DNA of 64,000 nucleotides from assembly GCF_009849585.1 (NCBI RefSeq), contig NZ_VCRN01000013.1:1-64000 (forward strand), written 5' to 3'. Of this stretch, positions 42,820 to 52,019 are shown piece after piece. The notes beneath the pieces were generated by a model that was not told where the DNA came from, ran no database searches, and saw only the letters and a program-made list of their open reading frames with translations. This DNA is from Bacillus sp. ZZV12-4809. GTDB lineage: Bacteria > Bacillota > Bacilli > Bacillales > Cytobacillaceae. Every line of letters starts with the position of its first letter. The first letter of the stretch is position 1. Made by a program: the position numbers and the translations under genes.

Positions 42820-43503
42820 GTGAATCTTATCGAAAAACGACTCGCAGAACTGGCAAGCCTGCCTGCAGTTACCCCTGGAGATCGGATTGAATTAACTCCA
42901 GATTGGAAACTTATCAGCGGCAAGAATTCACATTCTGTCTTTAAAGCGTTTTGGGAGCAAGGCTATAAAAAAGTGACCAATCCAGAGACAGTCTTGTTTT
43001 CGGCTGCAGGAGAAAAAGAGGATTACCTCCTTACATTCTGTAAAGACAGCGGGATTAGTTTAATAGATTGTGAGCCTGAAGATTATTTTTGTAAAGCAGG
43101 TATTAAGCAGGATAGTGCCGTCCTTGCCGGGATTAACCAGCAGATTAAGCAAATGGGTGGCAGCGGATCTATTCCCATTGTAATTTCTCCAGCTGCAATG
43201 GCAGATTGCCTGGCAACTTCGTCCTTCAGCATGGTTATACCCGACACCATTTATATCGAATTAATCGGAGCAGCAAATCAGCAATATAGCGGAGAAGCAC
43301 TCTGCAGGTATTTGCTCGAAACATTTCATGACAGCTTAATAGGCAATGCCGTCATTTTAGGAGGAGCGCTCCTGGAGCAGTTAACCAAACAGGAACGAAG
43401 AAATTTGTCACACTTTATTCCTCTTTCCGGCGCTGCGGTTGGGGTATTATCTGCTGATGGACCATTAGGGCAGGTTGAGAGCGTCATTAAAATAAAATTA
43501 TAA
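42820..43503 (+). CDS. Shortened aconitase/LeuC-like protein lacking cluster and substrate motifs
   Basis: A 227-residue protein that, read by eye, follows the first half of 3-isopropylmalate dehydratase/aconitase large subunits: AVTPGDRIELTPDW (family VKPGD.VEV..DL), FKAFWEQGYKKVTNPETV, LLTFCKDSGISLIDCEP, CLATSSFSMVIPDTIYIELIG (family LATGKTW..VPETI.V...G), then a TKQERRNLSHFIPLSGAAVGVL end (family ERM.L.NMAIE.GA..G). The histidines and the DSHTC segment for the iron-sulfur cluster and substrate are absent, and the cysteine-rich half is missing. It cannot be an ordinary hydro-lyase; a binding, sensory or scaffold role is possible. GTG start behind AAGGAG; co-transcribed with the aminotransferase gene. 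Confidence 0.68.
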   Translation: MNLIEKRLAELASLPAVTPGDRIELTPDWKLISGKNSHSVFKAFWEQGYKKVTNPETVLFSAAGEKEDYLLTFCKDSGISLIDCEPEDYFCKAGIKQDSAVLAGINQQIKQMGGSGSIPIVISPAAMADCLATSSFSMVIPDTIYIELIGAANQQYSGEALCRYLLETFHDSLIGNAVILGGALLEQLTKQERRNLSHFIPLSGAAVGVLSADGPLGQVESVIKIKL

Positions 43504-43546
43504 CTCTATGAAGACTGATTATTTAGAAAATTCACCGACATTTCTC

Positions 43547-43574
43547 TTGGCATTTGGTAAGATTAATTTAAAAT
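43547..43574 (+). promoter_or_regulatory. Predicted sigma-A promoter of the activator gene
   Basis: TTGGCA (43547-43552), 16-bp spacer, TAAAAT (43569-43574), in the gap before the sigma-54 activator. It would let the activator be made before the sigma-54 promoters fire. Confidence 0.5.
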
Positions 43575-43615
43575 CATCTTAAAGTTGACAAGAGAAGGAA
43601 AAATGAGGTGAAGTG

Positions 43616-45511
43616 ATGTCTGAAATGGCCATTCTGACTCCTATTGACGGACTGATACAGGTTTCAAGGGAAGCCGCAAAGAAAGCGGGAGAAGAAGTTG
43701 CAATTAAGAAAGTCAGTTTTAAGAATGCAGTAGAATCCGCAAAGGAATTTGAGAAAAATGGGACTGAAGTAATCATTAGCAGAGGGACTTTGGCATTAAA
43801 GCTGTTAGAATCTGACATCAATTTGCCGGTTGTCCAGATCCCGATAACTGGCTATGATTTGCTTCGAACCATTAAGGAAGCACAAAAGCTGGGAGAAAAA
43901 ATTGGGATCGCAGACACAGAGGAAGTTTTGCAGGGAATCGAAACAATTGAATCTGTGCTGGGCTTATCGATTGAAAAGCACTGTGTATCACTCCCTGAGG
44001 AAGCTGAAGCAGCAGTTGAGTCACTCTGCCAAAAACAGATTGATGTTCTAATAGGCAAAAGCATTTTTACTAACAAAGTAAAGGAAGAAACGATAAAAAC
44101 AGTCATATTAACGTCCGGTGTGGAATCGGTTATTCAGGCAATAAACGAGGCAAGGAGCCTAATCAATGTCAGACGTTCAGAAATAAAAAGGACCAAAGAA
44201 CTTCAGGCCATTCTTGATTTTATTGCAGATGGTGTTATAGCAGTGGATGAAAAAGGGGTAATTACCGTTTGCAACCCTTCCGTCTACAGCATACTAAATC
44301 TGCCTTATGATTCAGTAATCGGCAAGTCCATAGATGATATTCTCGTTCATTCGCGCATGAGCAAAGTTCTGTCGACTGGAAAAGAGGAGCTCAACCGAAT
44401 ACAGGATGAAAACGGAGTGAAAGTAGTTGCAAACCGAATACCCATTCGGCACGAGAACAAAGTGCTTGGAGCCGTCTGTACCTTCCAGGAGATTAATAGA
44501 ATTCAGCAGCAGGAACAGGAGATCCGCAAAAAACTGCTTCACAGGGGGCACGTAACGAAATACGGTTTACACAATATTGTCGGTGAAAGCGAAATGTATC
44601 AAAAAGCGATTCAAAAGGTGAAGAAGTACTCACAAGTGGATTCCACCATTCTTCTAACAGGGGAAACAGGTGTGGGGAAAGAGGTCTTTGCCCATTTGAT
44701 CCATAGCTTCAGCAAGCGGTCGGAAGGACCATTTGTTGCAGTGAATTGCGCAGCTATTCCTGAAAACTTATTGGAGAGCGAATTATTTGGGTATGTTGAA
44801 GGAGCTTTCACCGGTGCGAAAAAGGGTGGTAAAACCGGTTTGTTCGAATTAGCGCACCAGGGAACAATTTTTCTGGATGAGATTGGTGAATTGGCTGAAT
44901 CACTGCAGGCACAGCTTCTGAGGGTCCTTCAGGAGGGAGAGGTGATGCGGCTTGGAGATGAAAGGGTCATCCCTATCAATATCCGGGTAATTGCTGCCTC
45001 AAACCGTGAACTCGAAGAGATGGTAGAAGAAGGTAAATTCCGGGCCGACCTGTATTATCGCCTTAATATCCTTGATATACCAATCCCGTCATTGCGTGAA
45101 CGAATTGCGGATATACCGCTGTTATGCGATTTTTTTATAAAAGAACTGAAACCTGGAATCCGAAGAAATATTAAAGGATTTACTGCTGAAGCGACAAAAG
45201 TCCTGCAAAGCTATCATTGGCCAGGAAATATACGCCAGCTTAGAAACATTGTCGAAAGAGCTATGATTCTTTCTCCCGAAGAAGCGATTGATTCTGAAAC
45301 GGTGCTGGCAGCTGGGGGAAAAGACTTTTTAGAACTGAGGGAACTAAAGCCGCCTCAGGATAGCGCAGAGGAAGAGGATGAAACGAAGCTTCAGCACCTT
45401 GAGAAAGAATATATCCTTGATGTCCTCAGACAGGTTAACGGCAATAAAACAAAAGCTGCCAAGATCCTCGGGATTGGCAGGACGACTCTGTGGAGAAAAA
45501 TGAACAGTTAG
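43616..45511 (+). CDS. Sigma-54-dependent transcriptional activator (PrpR_N-PAS-AAA+-HTH)
   Basis: A 631-residue bacterial enhancer-binding protein. Residues about 1-175 form a PrpR_N-type sensor (two Rossmann-like halves), about 190-300 a PAS domain (LDFIADGVIAVDEKGVI), and about 318-545 the AAA+ domain, with Walker A GETGVGKE (349-356), sigma-54 contact loop GAFTGA (396-401) and Walker B IFLDEIGEL. The last 40 residues are a Fis-type HTH (NKTKAAKILGIGRTTLWRKM). PrpR_N domains bind small carboxylates or their CoA/citrate derivatives. ATG 43616 fits GAGGTG better than GTG 43613. It should activate the promoters at 41555 and 48532. Confidence 0.92.
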   Translation: MSEMAILTPIDGLIQVSREAAKKAGEEVAIKKVSFKNAVESAKEFEKNGTEVIISRGTLALKLLESDINLPVVQIPITGYDLLRTIKEAQKLGEKIGIADTEEVLQGIETIESVLGLSIEKHCVSLPEEAEAAVESLCQKQIDVLIGKSIFTNKVKEETIKTVILTSGVESVIQAINEARSLINVRRSEIKRTKELQAILDFIADGVIAVDEKGVITVCNPSVYSILNLPYDSVIGKSIDDILVHSRMSKVLSTGKEELNRIQDENGVKVVANRIPIRHENKVLGAVCTFQEINRIQQQEQEIRKKLLHRGHVTKYGLHNIVGESEMYQKAIQKVKKYSQVDSTILLTGETGVGKEVFAHLIHSFSKRSEGPFVAVNCAAIPENLLESELFGYVEGAFTGAKKGGKTGLFELAHQGTIFLDEIGELAESLQAQLLRVLQEGEVMRLGDERVIPINIRVIAASNRELEEMVEEGKFRADLYYRLNILDIPIPSLRERIADIPLLCDFFIKELKPGIRRNIKGFTAEATKVLQSYHWPGNIRQLRNIVERAMILSPEEAIDSETVLAAGGKDFLELRELKPPQDSAEEEDETKLQHLEKEYILDVLRQVNGNKTKAAKILGIGRTTLWRKMNS

Positions 45512-45526
45512 TCAGGAGGAGATTGA

Positions 45527-46963
45527 ATGAATGAAACAAAAACGCCGCCTCCGTTGAATGAAAACATTCTATCTCAATTAAGAGATATCTTCGGAGAAGA
45601 CAGGATTTTAACCAATTACACTGATATGATGACATACTCTTATGATGCTTCCTTTGAAACGCAGCTTAACCCGAAACAGCCTCAAGTCGCAGTCATTGCC
45701 TTAACGACGGAAGAGGTAAGTTCTTGTGTTAAGCTTGCCAATAAATACAGCATTCCTTTATATCCAAGAGGGGCTGCAACTGGCCAGACAGGGGGCGCTG
45801 TTCCGGTAAAAGGCGGCATCATGCTGGATTTATCAAAAATGAACCGGATCCTCGAAATAGATCATCGGAATATGCAGGCTATTATTGAGCCAGGAGTAAT
45901 CCAAAATGATTTAAATGAGGCTTTAAAGCCTTATGGACTGAGGTTTCCTCCAGATCCAGGCAGCGCCAATATGTGTACCATCGGCGGGATGGTATCCAAC
46001 AATTCAAGCGGTCTGAGAGCAGTCAAATATGGAGTCACCCGCCATTACGTACTCGGAATGGAAGTTGTGCTTCCAACAGGTGATGTGATTGTTACAGGCG
46101 GAGCTAATTCGAAAGCGCTGAAGTCGGTTTCAGGCTATGACCTTGCTCACTTAATGATTGGTTCTGAGGGGACCCTTGGAATTATCACCCGTCTTCGCCT
46201 GAAATTATTGCCTCTGCCAGTCACCAGAGGAATCGTCCTATGTTCATTTGCACGGCTTGAAGAAGCAGGGGAGGCTGTTAATGCGGTTTTTTCTTCCGGG
46301 CTGCAGCCATCTGCGATCGAAATTATGGACTATAATTGTACAAAAGCAGTCAATATGATGAAGCCGGAGCTTAATCTTCCGCTTGAAAATGAAGCCATTC
46401 TCGTATTTGAAGTGGATGGAGCCAAGGAAGAGGTTACTTCACAAGTTAACCGCTTAAAAGCTGTAGTTGAGAAGTATACAGATTATATAAAGTTTAGTGA
46501 TGAACCGGAGGAATGTGAAAAGCTTTGGCAGGCAAGAAAGCTTGTTGGCGCTGCTGTTGGCCTATTGAAACCAGGCGGGTTCAGGGTATATGGCGGAGAA
46601 GATATATGCGTGCCAATTTCAAGACTTCCTGAAACGCTGCGGGAAATTCACAATATTGCTGACCGGTATAACATCATCTGCGGCATTTATGGCCATGTTG
46701 GCGATGGGAATATGCATACAGGGCCTGTCGTTAACATGAATAATCAGCTGGAAATGGAAAATGTGCAAAAAATGATTGACGATATCCATGAACTGGCAAT
46801 CAAAATGGAAGGAACCACCACAGCAGAGCACGGAGTAGGCATCGTCAGGGCCAAGTATATGGATGTTGAACATGGACCTGCTATGGAAGTAATGAGGGCG
46901 ATTAAACGGACTCTGGATCCTAACAATATTTTGAACCCGGGGAAAATGGCACTGCCTAACTAG
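45527..46963 (+). CDS. glcD: FAD-linked 2-hydroxyacid oxidase subunit (GlcD-like)
   Basis: A 478-residue flavoprotein of the FAD_binding_4/VAO type. PRGAATGQTGGAVPVKGGIMLDL and PDPGSANMCTIGGMVSNNSSG bind FAD; the C-terminal cap ends in GIYGHVGDGNMHTGPV and AEHGVGIVRAKYM, then DPNNILNPGKM. Members oxidise glycolate, D-lactate, D-2-hydroxyglutarate or sulfolactate to the 2-oxoacid. Paired with the iron-sulfur subunit next door (18-bp gap). GGAGGAG lies ahead of ATG. Confidence 0.92.
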   Translation: MNETKTPPPLNENILSQLRDIFGEDRILTNYTDMMTYSYDASFETQLNPKQPQVAVIALTTEEVSSCVKLANKYSIPLYPRGAATGQTGGAVPVKGGIMLDLSKMNRILEIDHRNMQAIIEPGVIQNDLNEALKPYGLRFPPDPGSANMCTIGGMVSNNSSGLRAVKYGVTRHYVLGMEVVLPTGDVIVTGGANSKALKSVSGYDLAHLMIGSEGTLGIITRLRLKLLPLPVTRGIVLCSFARLEEAGEAVNAVFSSGLQPSAIEIMDYNCTKAVNMMKPELNLPLENEAILVFEVDGAKEEVTSQVNRLKAVVEKYTDYIKFSDEPEECEKLWQARKLVGAAVGLLKPGGFRVYGGEDICVPISRLPETLREIHNIADRYNIICGIYGHVGDGNMHTGPVVNMNNQLEMENVQKMIDDIHELAIKMEGTTTAEHGVGIVRAKYMDVEHGPAMEVMRAIKRTLDPNNILNPGKMALPN

Positions 46964-46981
46964 GATGGAGGTGATGAGAAG

Positions 46982-48340
46982 GTGAAGCTTCTTACCGCGG
47001 AAGAATCTATGCGTACGTGCGTGCGCTGCGGGGCCTGCCGCAATGTATGTCCCACATTAAATATCACAGGAAGAGAAGCGGACGGGCCAAGAGGAAGAGT
47101 ATTAATGGCAAGGAGTCTGCTTGAAGGAGATATCCCTGTAAACCAGGAGATAAAAGATCAGCTGGATCGGTGCCTGCTTTGTTCGGCATGTGTGGATGCA
47201 TGCCCTATTGATGTCCAGGTGCCTGATATTGTCATGCTCGCCAAAGAGAGAATAGCAGCAGCTGTTGAAGAAGCACCCGTGCAGAATTCCTTGCCTGTTC
47301 AAACGGATATTAAAAAACCGGCCAAAACTGCGCGCACTTTCAAAGACTTCTTTTTTGACCATATTCTTGCTGATCAGAATAGGCTTAATACGGTTGGAAA
47401 CTTGCTGTGGTTTTATCAAAAAAGCGGCATGCAGTCTCTAACAAGAAAACTGGGTTTATTGAAATTATTCCCGGATCAGATGAGGCAGATGGAACGAATA
47501 ACACCAGAAATTCTCCCGCCTTCAAAGAGAAAAGAGCACCAGGAGTTTACATCCAGGGCACAGGAAGAAAAGAATGGAAATGGCCGGGTGGCATTTTTCC
47601 ATGGATGCATTATGGATGTTATGTTCAGAGAAACCAATGATAATTCAATTAATCTGCTGTCAAAGGCAGGGTTTGATGTGGTCACTCCGAGGTCTCAGGT
47701 TTGCTGTGGAGCTCTGCACCACCATAGCGGGAGAAAAGATAAAACAATTGAATTGGCAAAAGCGAACATACAGGCTTTTGAAGAAGCAGATGTTGACTAT
47801 ATCATCACAAATGCGGGAGGATGCGGAGCTGCACTTGCTGAATATGCCGATTTCTTTCGTGATGATCCAGTATGGCTGGAACGGGCAAAAGCCTTCTCCG
47901 CTAAGATAAAAGATATTAGTGAAATTATTTATGAAAAAGGCGGGCTGCCTGCCGCATCAGGAAGTGGAGAAAGAGTCACATATCAGCCTTCCTGTCACCT
48001 TCAGTACGTGATGAAAGTAAAGGATGCTCCTGCAAAATTGGTAAAACAGATTTCGAACGCTGAGTATGTAGAGCTCCCTGAGAAAAAGTACTGCTGCGGC
48101 TCTGCCGGTATTTATAATTTACTGCAGCCAAAACTTGCTAATGATATATTGGACAAAAAAATGACGAATGTGAAAAAAACGAAACCGGCTGTATTAATTA
48201 CTGCCAATCCAGGATGCTATCTTCAAATGAAGCTTGGTGTTTACCGGGAAGGCATGGAAGGCGTAATTGAATCGAAACATGTGGTTGATTATCTGATGGA
48301 ATCAATTGAAAGGGCAGAAGCTGAAGAGGCCAAAAAATAG
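46982..48340 (+). CDS. glcF: Iron-sulfur subunit of 2-hydroxyacid oxidase (GlcF-like)
   Basis: A 452-residue protein with two 4Fe-4S motifs (Cys13, 16, 19, 23 in CVRCGACRNVCP; Cys64, 67, 70, 74 in CLLCSACVDACP) and two C-terminal CCG domains (VCCGALHHHSG, YCCGSAGIYN). It moves electrons from the GlcD subunit to the quinone pool at the membrane. GTG start. A GlcE-type third subunit is not present, as in B. subtilis YsfCD. Confidence 0.92.
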   Translation: MKLLTAEESMRTCVRCGACRNVCPTLNITGREADGPRGRVLMARSLLEGDIPVNQEIKDQLDRCLLCSACVDACPIDVQVPDIVMLAKERIAAAVEEAPVQNSLPVQTDIKKPAKTARTFKDFFFDHILADQNRLNTVGNLLWFYQKSGMQSLTRKLGLLKLFPDQMRQMERITPEILPPSKRKEHQEFTSRAQEEKNGNGRVAFFHGCIMDVMFRETNDNSINLLSKAGFDVVTPRSQVCCGALHHHSGRKDKTIELAKANIQAFEEADVDYIITNAGGCGAALAEYADFFRDDPVWLERAKAFSAKIKDISEIIYEKGGLPAASGSGERVTYQPSCHLQYVMKVKDAPAKLVKQISNAEYVELPEKKYCCGSAGIYNLLQPKLANDILDKKMTNVKKTKPAVLITANPGCYLQMKLGVYREGMEGVIESKHVVDYLMESIERAEAEEAKK

Positions 48341-48372
48341 TTTCATAATGATACGGATTAGAAAGACAGATT

Positions 48373-48387
48373 GTTTCAAAAGAGAAC
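48373..48387. promoter_or_regulatory. Upstream activator site 2
   Basis: GTTTCAAAAGAGAAC, 12 of 15 bases as in the dyad at 41488-41502, here 145 bp before the second sigma-54 core. Candidate binding site for the same activator. Confidence 0.5.
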
Positions 48388-48531
48388 GATAACCAGGCAA
48401 TTGTCCAATAAAAAGGAATGAGTGCTGCAGACAAACTAAAACAGAGAATGTCCGAATTTTATTGAAAAGGCTTACATTTAATTATCCTAATCTGAAAATT
48501 TAGCATTTTTTAATCCCCCCTTTTGGCAACT

Positions 48532-48547
48532 CGGCACGAAAATTGCA
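48532..48547 (+). promoter_or_regulatory. Sigma-54 (SigL) promoter 2
   Basis: CGGCAC-GAAAA-TTGCAT with GG and GC exactly 10 bp apart, about 160 bp before the transporter binding-protein gene. Confidence 0.82.
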
Positions 48548-48707
48548 TCTTGCTATATGAGTAATGACACATATTGGGGAGGTGACATGACGGCTGCGGC
48601 AAGGTAAGAGAATGGAAATGGTTCTGCATCCTATTTGATAAGTGAATACTTACAAGCAAGAAAAATTTCAGAAATTTAAAAATTTTTCTTAATACGGGGG
48701 AATGTGT

Positions 48708-49700
48708 ATGAAATTAAAGAAGTTTTCGTTTTTGTCTCTTGTCATTGCATTACTATTCATGTTGCAGGCATGCAGTTCGTCACCTAAAGAAGCAAGTTCG
48801 GAAGAAAAGGGAAGCAGCAATTATCCTGAAAGGCAAATTGAAATTGTGGTTGGCTTTGGTGCAGGCGGCGGCAGCGATAATTTTGCAAGGGCTATAGCCA
48901 AAGAGCTTAAAGACATACTAGGTGTCAATATCAATGTTGTGAACATGCCTGGAGCATCTGGAATCAACTCTGCTGACCATGTGGCAAGGCAGCCGGCTGA
49001 TGGTTATACAATCTGGTCTGCTACATCCAATCACCCGGTGAATATTGCGGCAGGTGCAGAAAAAAATGACTTAAGCAAATTAACAGCTGTTGGCAGGGTT
49101 CAAAATGACACGATGACGCTTCAAGTAAAGAACGGCGGGAAGTTTAAAGACATCGATGACTTAATTGCACAGGCGAAAGAAAAGCCAGGAGAAATCACGA
49201 TTGGCGGCACAGGTTCCGCAGGGTTTGACGAACTGGTGGTTAAGCAATTTGAAAAAGCCACTGGGACCAAATTTAACTATATCTCTTTTGAAGGTTCAGG
49301 CGAAATGACAGCGGCCCTTCTTGGAGGACATATTGATGTCATTGCAGAGGAGCCCGGACCTTCCATCGCACAGCTGGAAAGCGGTGATATCAAGATGCTA
49401 ATTGCCTTTACCGAAGAAAAGATGGAAGGATTTGAAGATGTGCCAACCTCTACTGAGATGGGCATCGATGTAACAGATGGACAGGGCAGAGGATTTATGG
49501 TTCATGCGGATACACCTCCTGAAATAATAGAGGTGCTGGAAAATGCACTTAAAGAAGCAAAAGACCGGGCAGGATACAAAGAATATGAAAAAGCAAGTTA
49601 CTTGCATTTGCGTTATGGCTGGTTAGGTGCGGATGATTACAATGCTGAACTGGAGAACTTAATTGATACTTACGGCAGCCTTCTAAATGATATGAACTAA
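48708..49700 (+). CDS. tctC: TTT-family solute-binding lipoprotein 1 (TctC-like)
   Basis: A 330-residue extracytoplasmic binding protein: signal peptide with lipobox MLQAC, then YPERQIEIVVGFGAGGGSD, NVVNMPGASGINSADHVARQPADGYTIW, IGGTGSAGFDE. TctC proteins bind carboxylates through water-bridged contacts at the GAGGGSD loop. ATG 48702 is only 1 nt from GGGGG, so ATG 48708 (7 nt) is used. It is transcribed from sigma-54 promoter 2 and closed by a terminator, apart from the membrane subunits TctBA. Very similar to the second copy at 52942. Confidence 0.92.
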   Translation: MKLKKFSFLSLVIALLFMLQACSSSPKEASSEEKGSSNYPERQIEIVVGFGAGGGSDNFARAIAKELKDILGVNINVVNMPGASGINSADHVARQPADGYTIWSATSNHPVNIAAGAEKNDLSKLTAVGRVQNDTMTLQVKNGGKFKDIDDLIAQAKEKPGEITIGGTGSAGFDELVVKQFEKATGTKFNYISFEGSGEMTAALLGGHIDVIAEEPGPSIAQLESGDIKMLIAFTEEKMEGFEDVPTSTEMGIDVTDGQGRGFMVHADTPPEIIEVLENALKEAKDRAGYKEYEKASYLHLRYGWLGADDYNAELENLIDTYGSLLNDMN

Positions 49701-49707
49701 CCAAACA

Positions 49708-49744
49708 CAGCAGAAAGGCAGAAACTCAGCCTTTCTGCTGTTTC
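49708..49744 (+). terminator. Terminator of tctC copy 1
   Basis: Perfect 12-bp stem CAGCAGAAAGGC/GCCTTTCTGCTG with a 9-nt loop and short T run. Confidence 0.88.
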
Positions 49745-49836
49745 ATGAGAAAAATCGGCTGCAGAGGGTGACAGGCCCAAAGGCAGTGTCGAAATTTGAC
49801 TAGTTTTACATAACTGTGAAAAATTTATTTATAATA

Positions 49837-49865
49837 TTGACACTTTTCAGAATATTAATTATCAT
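49837..49865 (+). promoter_or_regulatory. Sigma-A promoter of the GntR operon
   Basis: TTGACA (49837-49842), 17-bp spacer, TATCAT (49860-49865); start near 49872. Confidence 0.65.
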
Positions 49866-49876
49866 CAACATAGACA

Positions 49877-49893
49877 CTGTATCCTGGATACAG
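49877..49893. promoter_or_regulatory. GntR/FCD-type operator
   Basis: CTGTATCCTGGATACAG is a perfect 8-1-8 dyad just past the predicted start point. FadR/FCD regulators typically bind TGTATxxx-type palindromes, so this is likely the autoregulatory site. Confidence 0.65.
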
Positions 49894-49952
49894 CATTCAG
49901 CAATAAAACCCGTTCTGAATTTAGGGGAACTGGAAAGGAGGAGAATATTTAA

Positions 49953-50606
49953 GTGGTGCAAAGCCTGCAATTTTCACAGCCGCTTTATCAGCAAATCTAT
50001 GACATTATTAAAAGATCGATCCTGGCAGGTGAATTGAAACCAGGTGAGAAAGTCAATGTTTCACAGTTAGCAGAGAAATATAACATTAGCCGAACCCCGT
50101 TAAGAGAAGCTCTGCGCCAGCTGCAAATTGAGGGGTTATTGGTCCAGGACCATCTGGGGCTTAGTGTCGTCAAGCTGGAAGAAAGTGATTTTAATGATTT
50201 ATATGAATGCCGGCTGATGCTCGAGCCCACCATCACGGGCTTAATTTTGAAAACGATTACAGACAAGGAACTGGAAGAGATTAAGATTATTCTTGTGGAT
50301 GCAGAAAGGGCATTTGAAGAGGGGAATCACCTTCAATTATTAGAGCTAAATGCACAATTCCATGATCGTCTTTTAGAAGCCAGTCCGAATAAACGGGCAT
50401 TACACCTGCTTCAGCAGGTTCGTTCATTTCTATTGCTCTACCGTGCCAATATCCTCAAAAATAATGAGCACAACAGAGAAATACTTAAGGAACATCGCCA
50501 AATCCTTAATGCTCTAATAGCTCGTGATGAGGAATCGGTTATACGAAACGTAAAAATTCATCTTCGGAATGATTTAGAACGCGGAACCAATATGATCCGC
50601 GAGTAA
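49953..50606 (+). CDS. GntR-family regulator, FCD subfamily
   Basis: A 217-residue regulator. Winged HTH in residues about 5-72 (GEKVNVSQLAEKYNISRTPLREALRQLQIEGL), then an all-helical FCD domain (about 80-210) with metal-site residues Asp/His in NAQFHDRLLEA and HRQILNALIARD. FCD members sense carboxylates such as lactate, glycolate or gluconate, often through a bound metal. GTG start behind AAAGGAGG. It precedes the CaiB-like operon by about 165 bp and probably controls it. Confidence 0.9.
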   Translation: MVQSLQFSQPLYQQIYDIIKRSILAGELKPGEKVNVSQLAEKYNISRTPLREALRQLQIEGLLVQDHLGLSVVKLEESDFNDLYECRLMLEPTITGLILKTITDKELEEIKIILVDAERAFEEGNHLQLLELNAQFHDRLLEASPNKRALHLLQQVRSFLLLYRANILKNNEHNREILKEHRQILNALIARDEESVIRNVKIHLRNDLERGTNMIRE

Positions 50607-50771
50607 TAAAAAAGGGGAACATCTCCACTCGCCAAAATAGAAATGTTCCACCCATAATAAATAAATCGACCTTAATTATACCATACAAAGATAAAAATTG
50701 TATAGAAATGAACAACTGCCGGTTCAATCGGGCTCGCTTCAGACACACAAATTATAGATGGGGTGTTTGAA

Positions 50772-52019
50772 ATGGGACCTTTACAAGGAATGAAAGTCCT
50801 TGATGCTTCTCAAATAATGGCTGGGCCATACTGTACGATGGTTTTAGCTGATTTAGGAGCAGATGTCATGAAAGTAGAAAAAGTCAACGGCGGTGATGAT
50901 TCCCGGCAAATGGGGCCATATGTGAATGGGGAATCCACTTGTTTTTTTCAGATCAACCGCAACAAACAAAGCATTGCACTTAATCTTAAAAGTGAAGAAG
51001 GCAAGGAGATTTTCTATAAGCTCGCAAAAGAAGCGGACGTTGTTGTAGAAAATTACCGTCCCGGCGTTACGAAGTCGCTCGGCATTGATTATGAAAGCTT
51101 GAAGAAAATTAACCCAGCTCTTGTCTATTGTTCCATTTCAGGTTATGGACAGACTGGTCCCTATTCCCATAAAGGCGGATTCGATCTTGTTGCCCAAGGG
51201 ATGACAGGTTTAATGAGCATGACAGGGGAAAAAGGGATGAGGCCCATGAAGTCTGGAATAGCTGTTTATGATATAGGCGCAGGGATTACAGCTGCCTACT
51301 CCATTCTTGCAGCCTATATTCATAAAATGAAAACAGGCAAAGGGCAGCATCTGGATATAGCTCTTGCCGAAATAGGACTGCCTTGGTTTACATGGGAAGC
51401 AGGTGCTTATTTTGCTGAAGGCACGATTCCGCAAGCGACTGGGTGGCGGCACAGAGTCTCAGCTCCATATCAGGCTGTTAAAACAAAATCAGGCTATATG
51501 ATGCTTGGATGTGCAAATCAAAGAACATGGGAAAGGTTTTGCATAGAGGTTGCTGAAAAGCCCGAATGGATTACCGACCCGCGATATAAAACGAATTTAT
51601 TAAGAAATAAGCATGTCTTAGAACTTGAAGAAGATATTGAAGAAGTATTAATGCGTCACGAAACGAAGTATTGGATTGATCGCTGTGAAAAAGCAGGAGT
51701 TCCAGCAGGGCCAATCAATAATTTTGCAGAAGCTGTGCAGGATCCCCACTACGATGCAAGAGGGATGATTGAAGAAGTTGAGCATCCGGTTATCGGAAAA
51801 ATGAAGATGATCGGCATTCCAACGAAATTCTCAGAAACACCGGGCAAAGTACGAACGGCGTCCCCTCTTTTCGGACAGGATACCGTGGCCGTGCTGGAAA
51901 AACTGGGCTACGACCAAGATGATATTACAAAGCTTACAGAGTCAGGTGCGGTGAAAACTATGGAAGATACGAATTTAATGAAAAAAAATGAAGAGAAAGG
52001 TTGTAGAAACCATGTCTAA
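50772..52019 (+). CDS. Class III CoA-transferase (CaiB/BaiF family)
   Basis: A 415-residue family III CoA-transferase. MKVLDASQIMAGPYCTMVLADLGADVMKVE is the usual opening, VENYRPGVTKSLGIDYE follows, and the catalytic Asp138 lies in GGFDLVAQGMTG. It moves CoA from one acid to another (formyl-CoA, carnitine, succinyl/malate and similar pairs), giving an activated substrate without ATP. GTG 50763 is open but overlaps the GGGG ribosome site; ATG 50772 is better. The 3' end overlaps the hydratase gene by 8 bp. Confidence 0.92.
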   Translation: MGPLQGMKVLDASQIMAGPYCTMVLADLGADVMKVEKVNGGDDSRQMGPYVNGESTCFFQINRNKQSIALNLKSEEGKEIFYKLAKEADVVVENYRPGVTKSLGIDYESLKKINPALVYCSISGYGQTGPYSHKGGFDLVAQGMTGLMSMTGEKGMRPMKSGIAVYDIGAGITAAYSILAAYIHKMKTGKGQHLDIALAEIGLPWFTWEAGAYFAEGTIPQATGWRHRVSAPYQAVKTKSGYMMLGCANQRTWERFCIEVAEKPEWITDPRYKTNLLRNKHVLELEEDIEEVLMRHETKYWIDRCEKAGVPAGPINNFAEAVQDPHYDARGMIEEVEHPVIGKMKMIGIPTKFSETPGKVRTASPLFGQDTVAVLEKLGYDQDDITKLTESGAVKTMEDTNLMKKNEEKGCRNHV

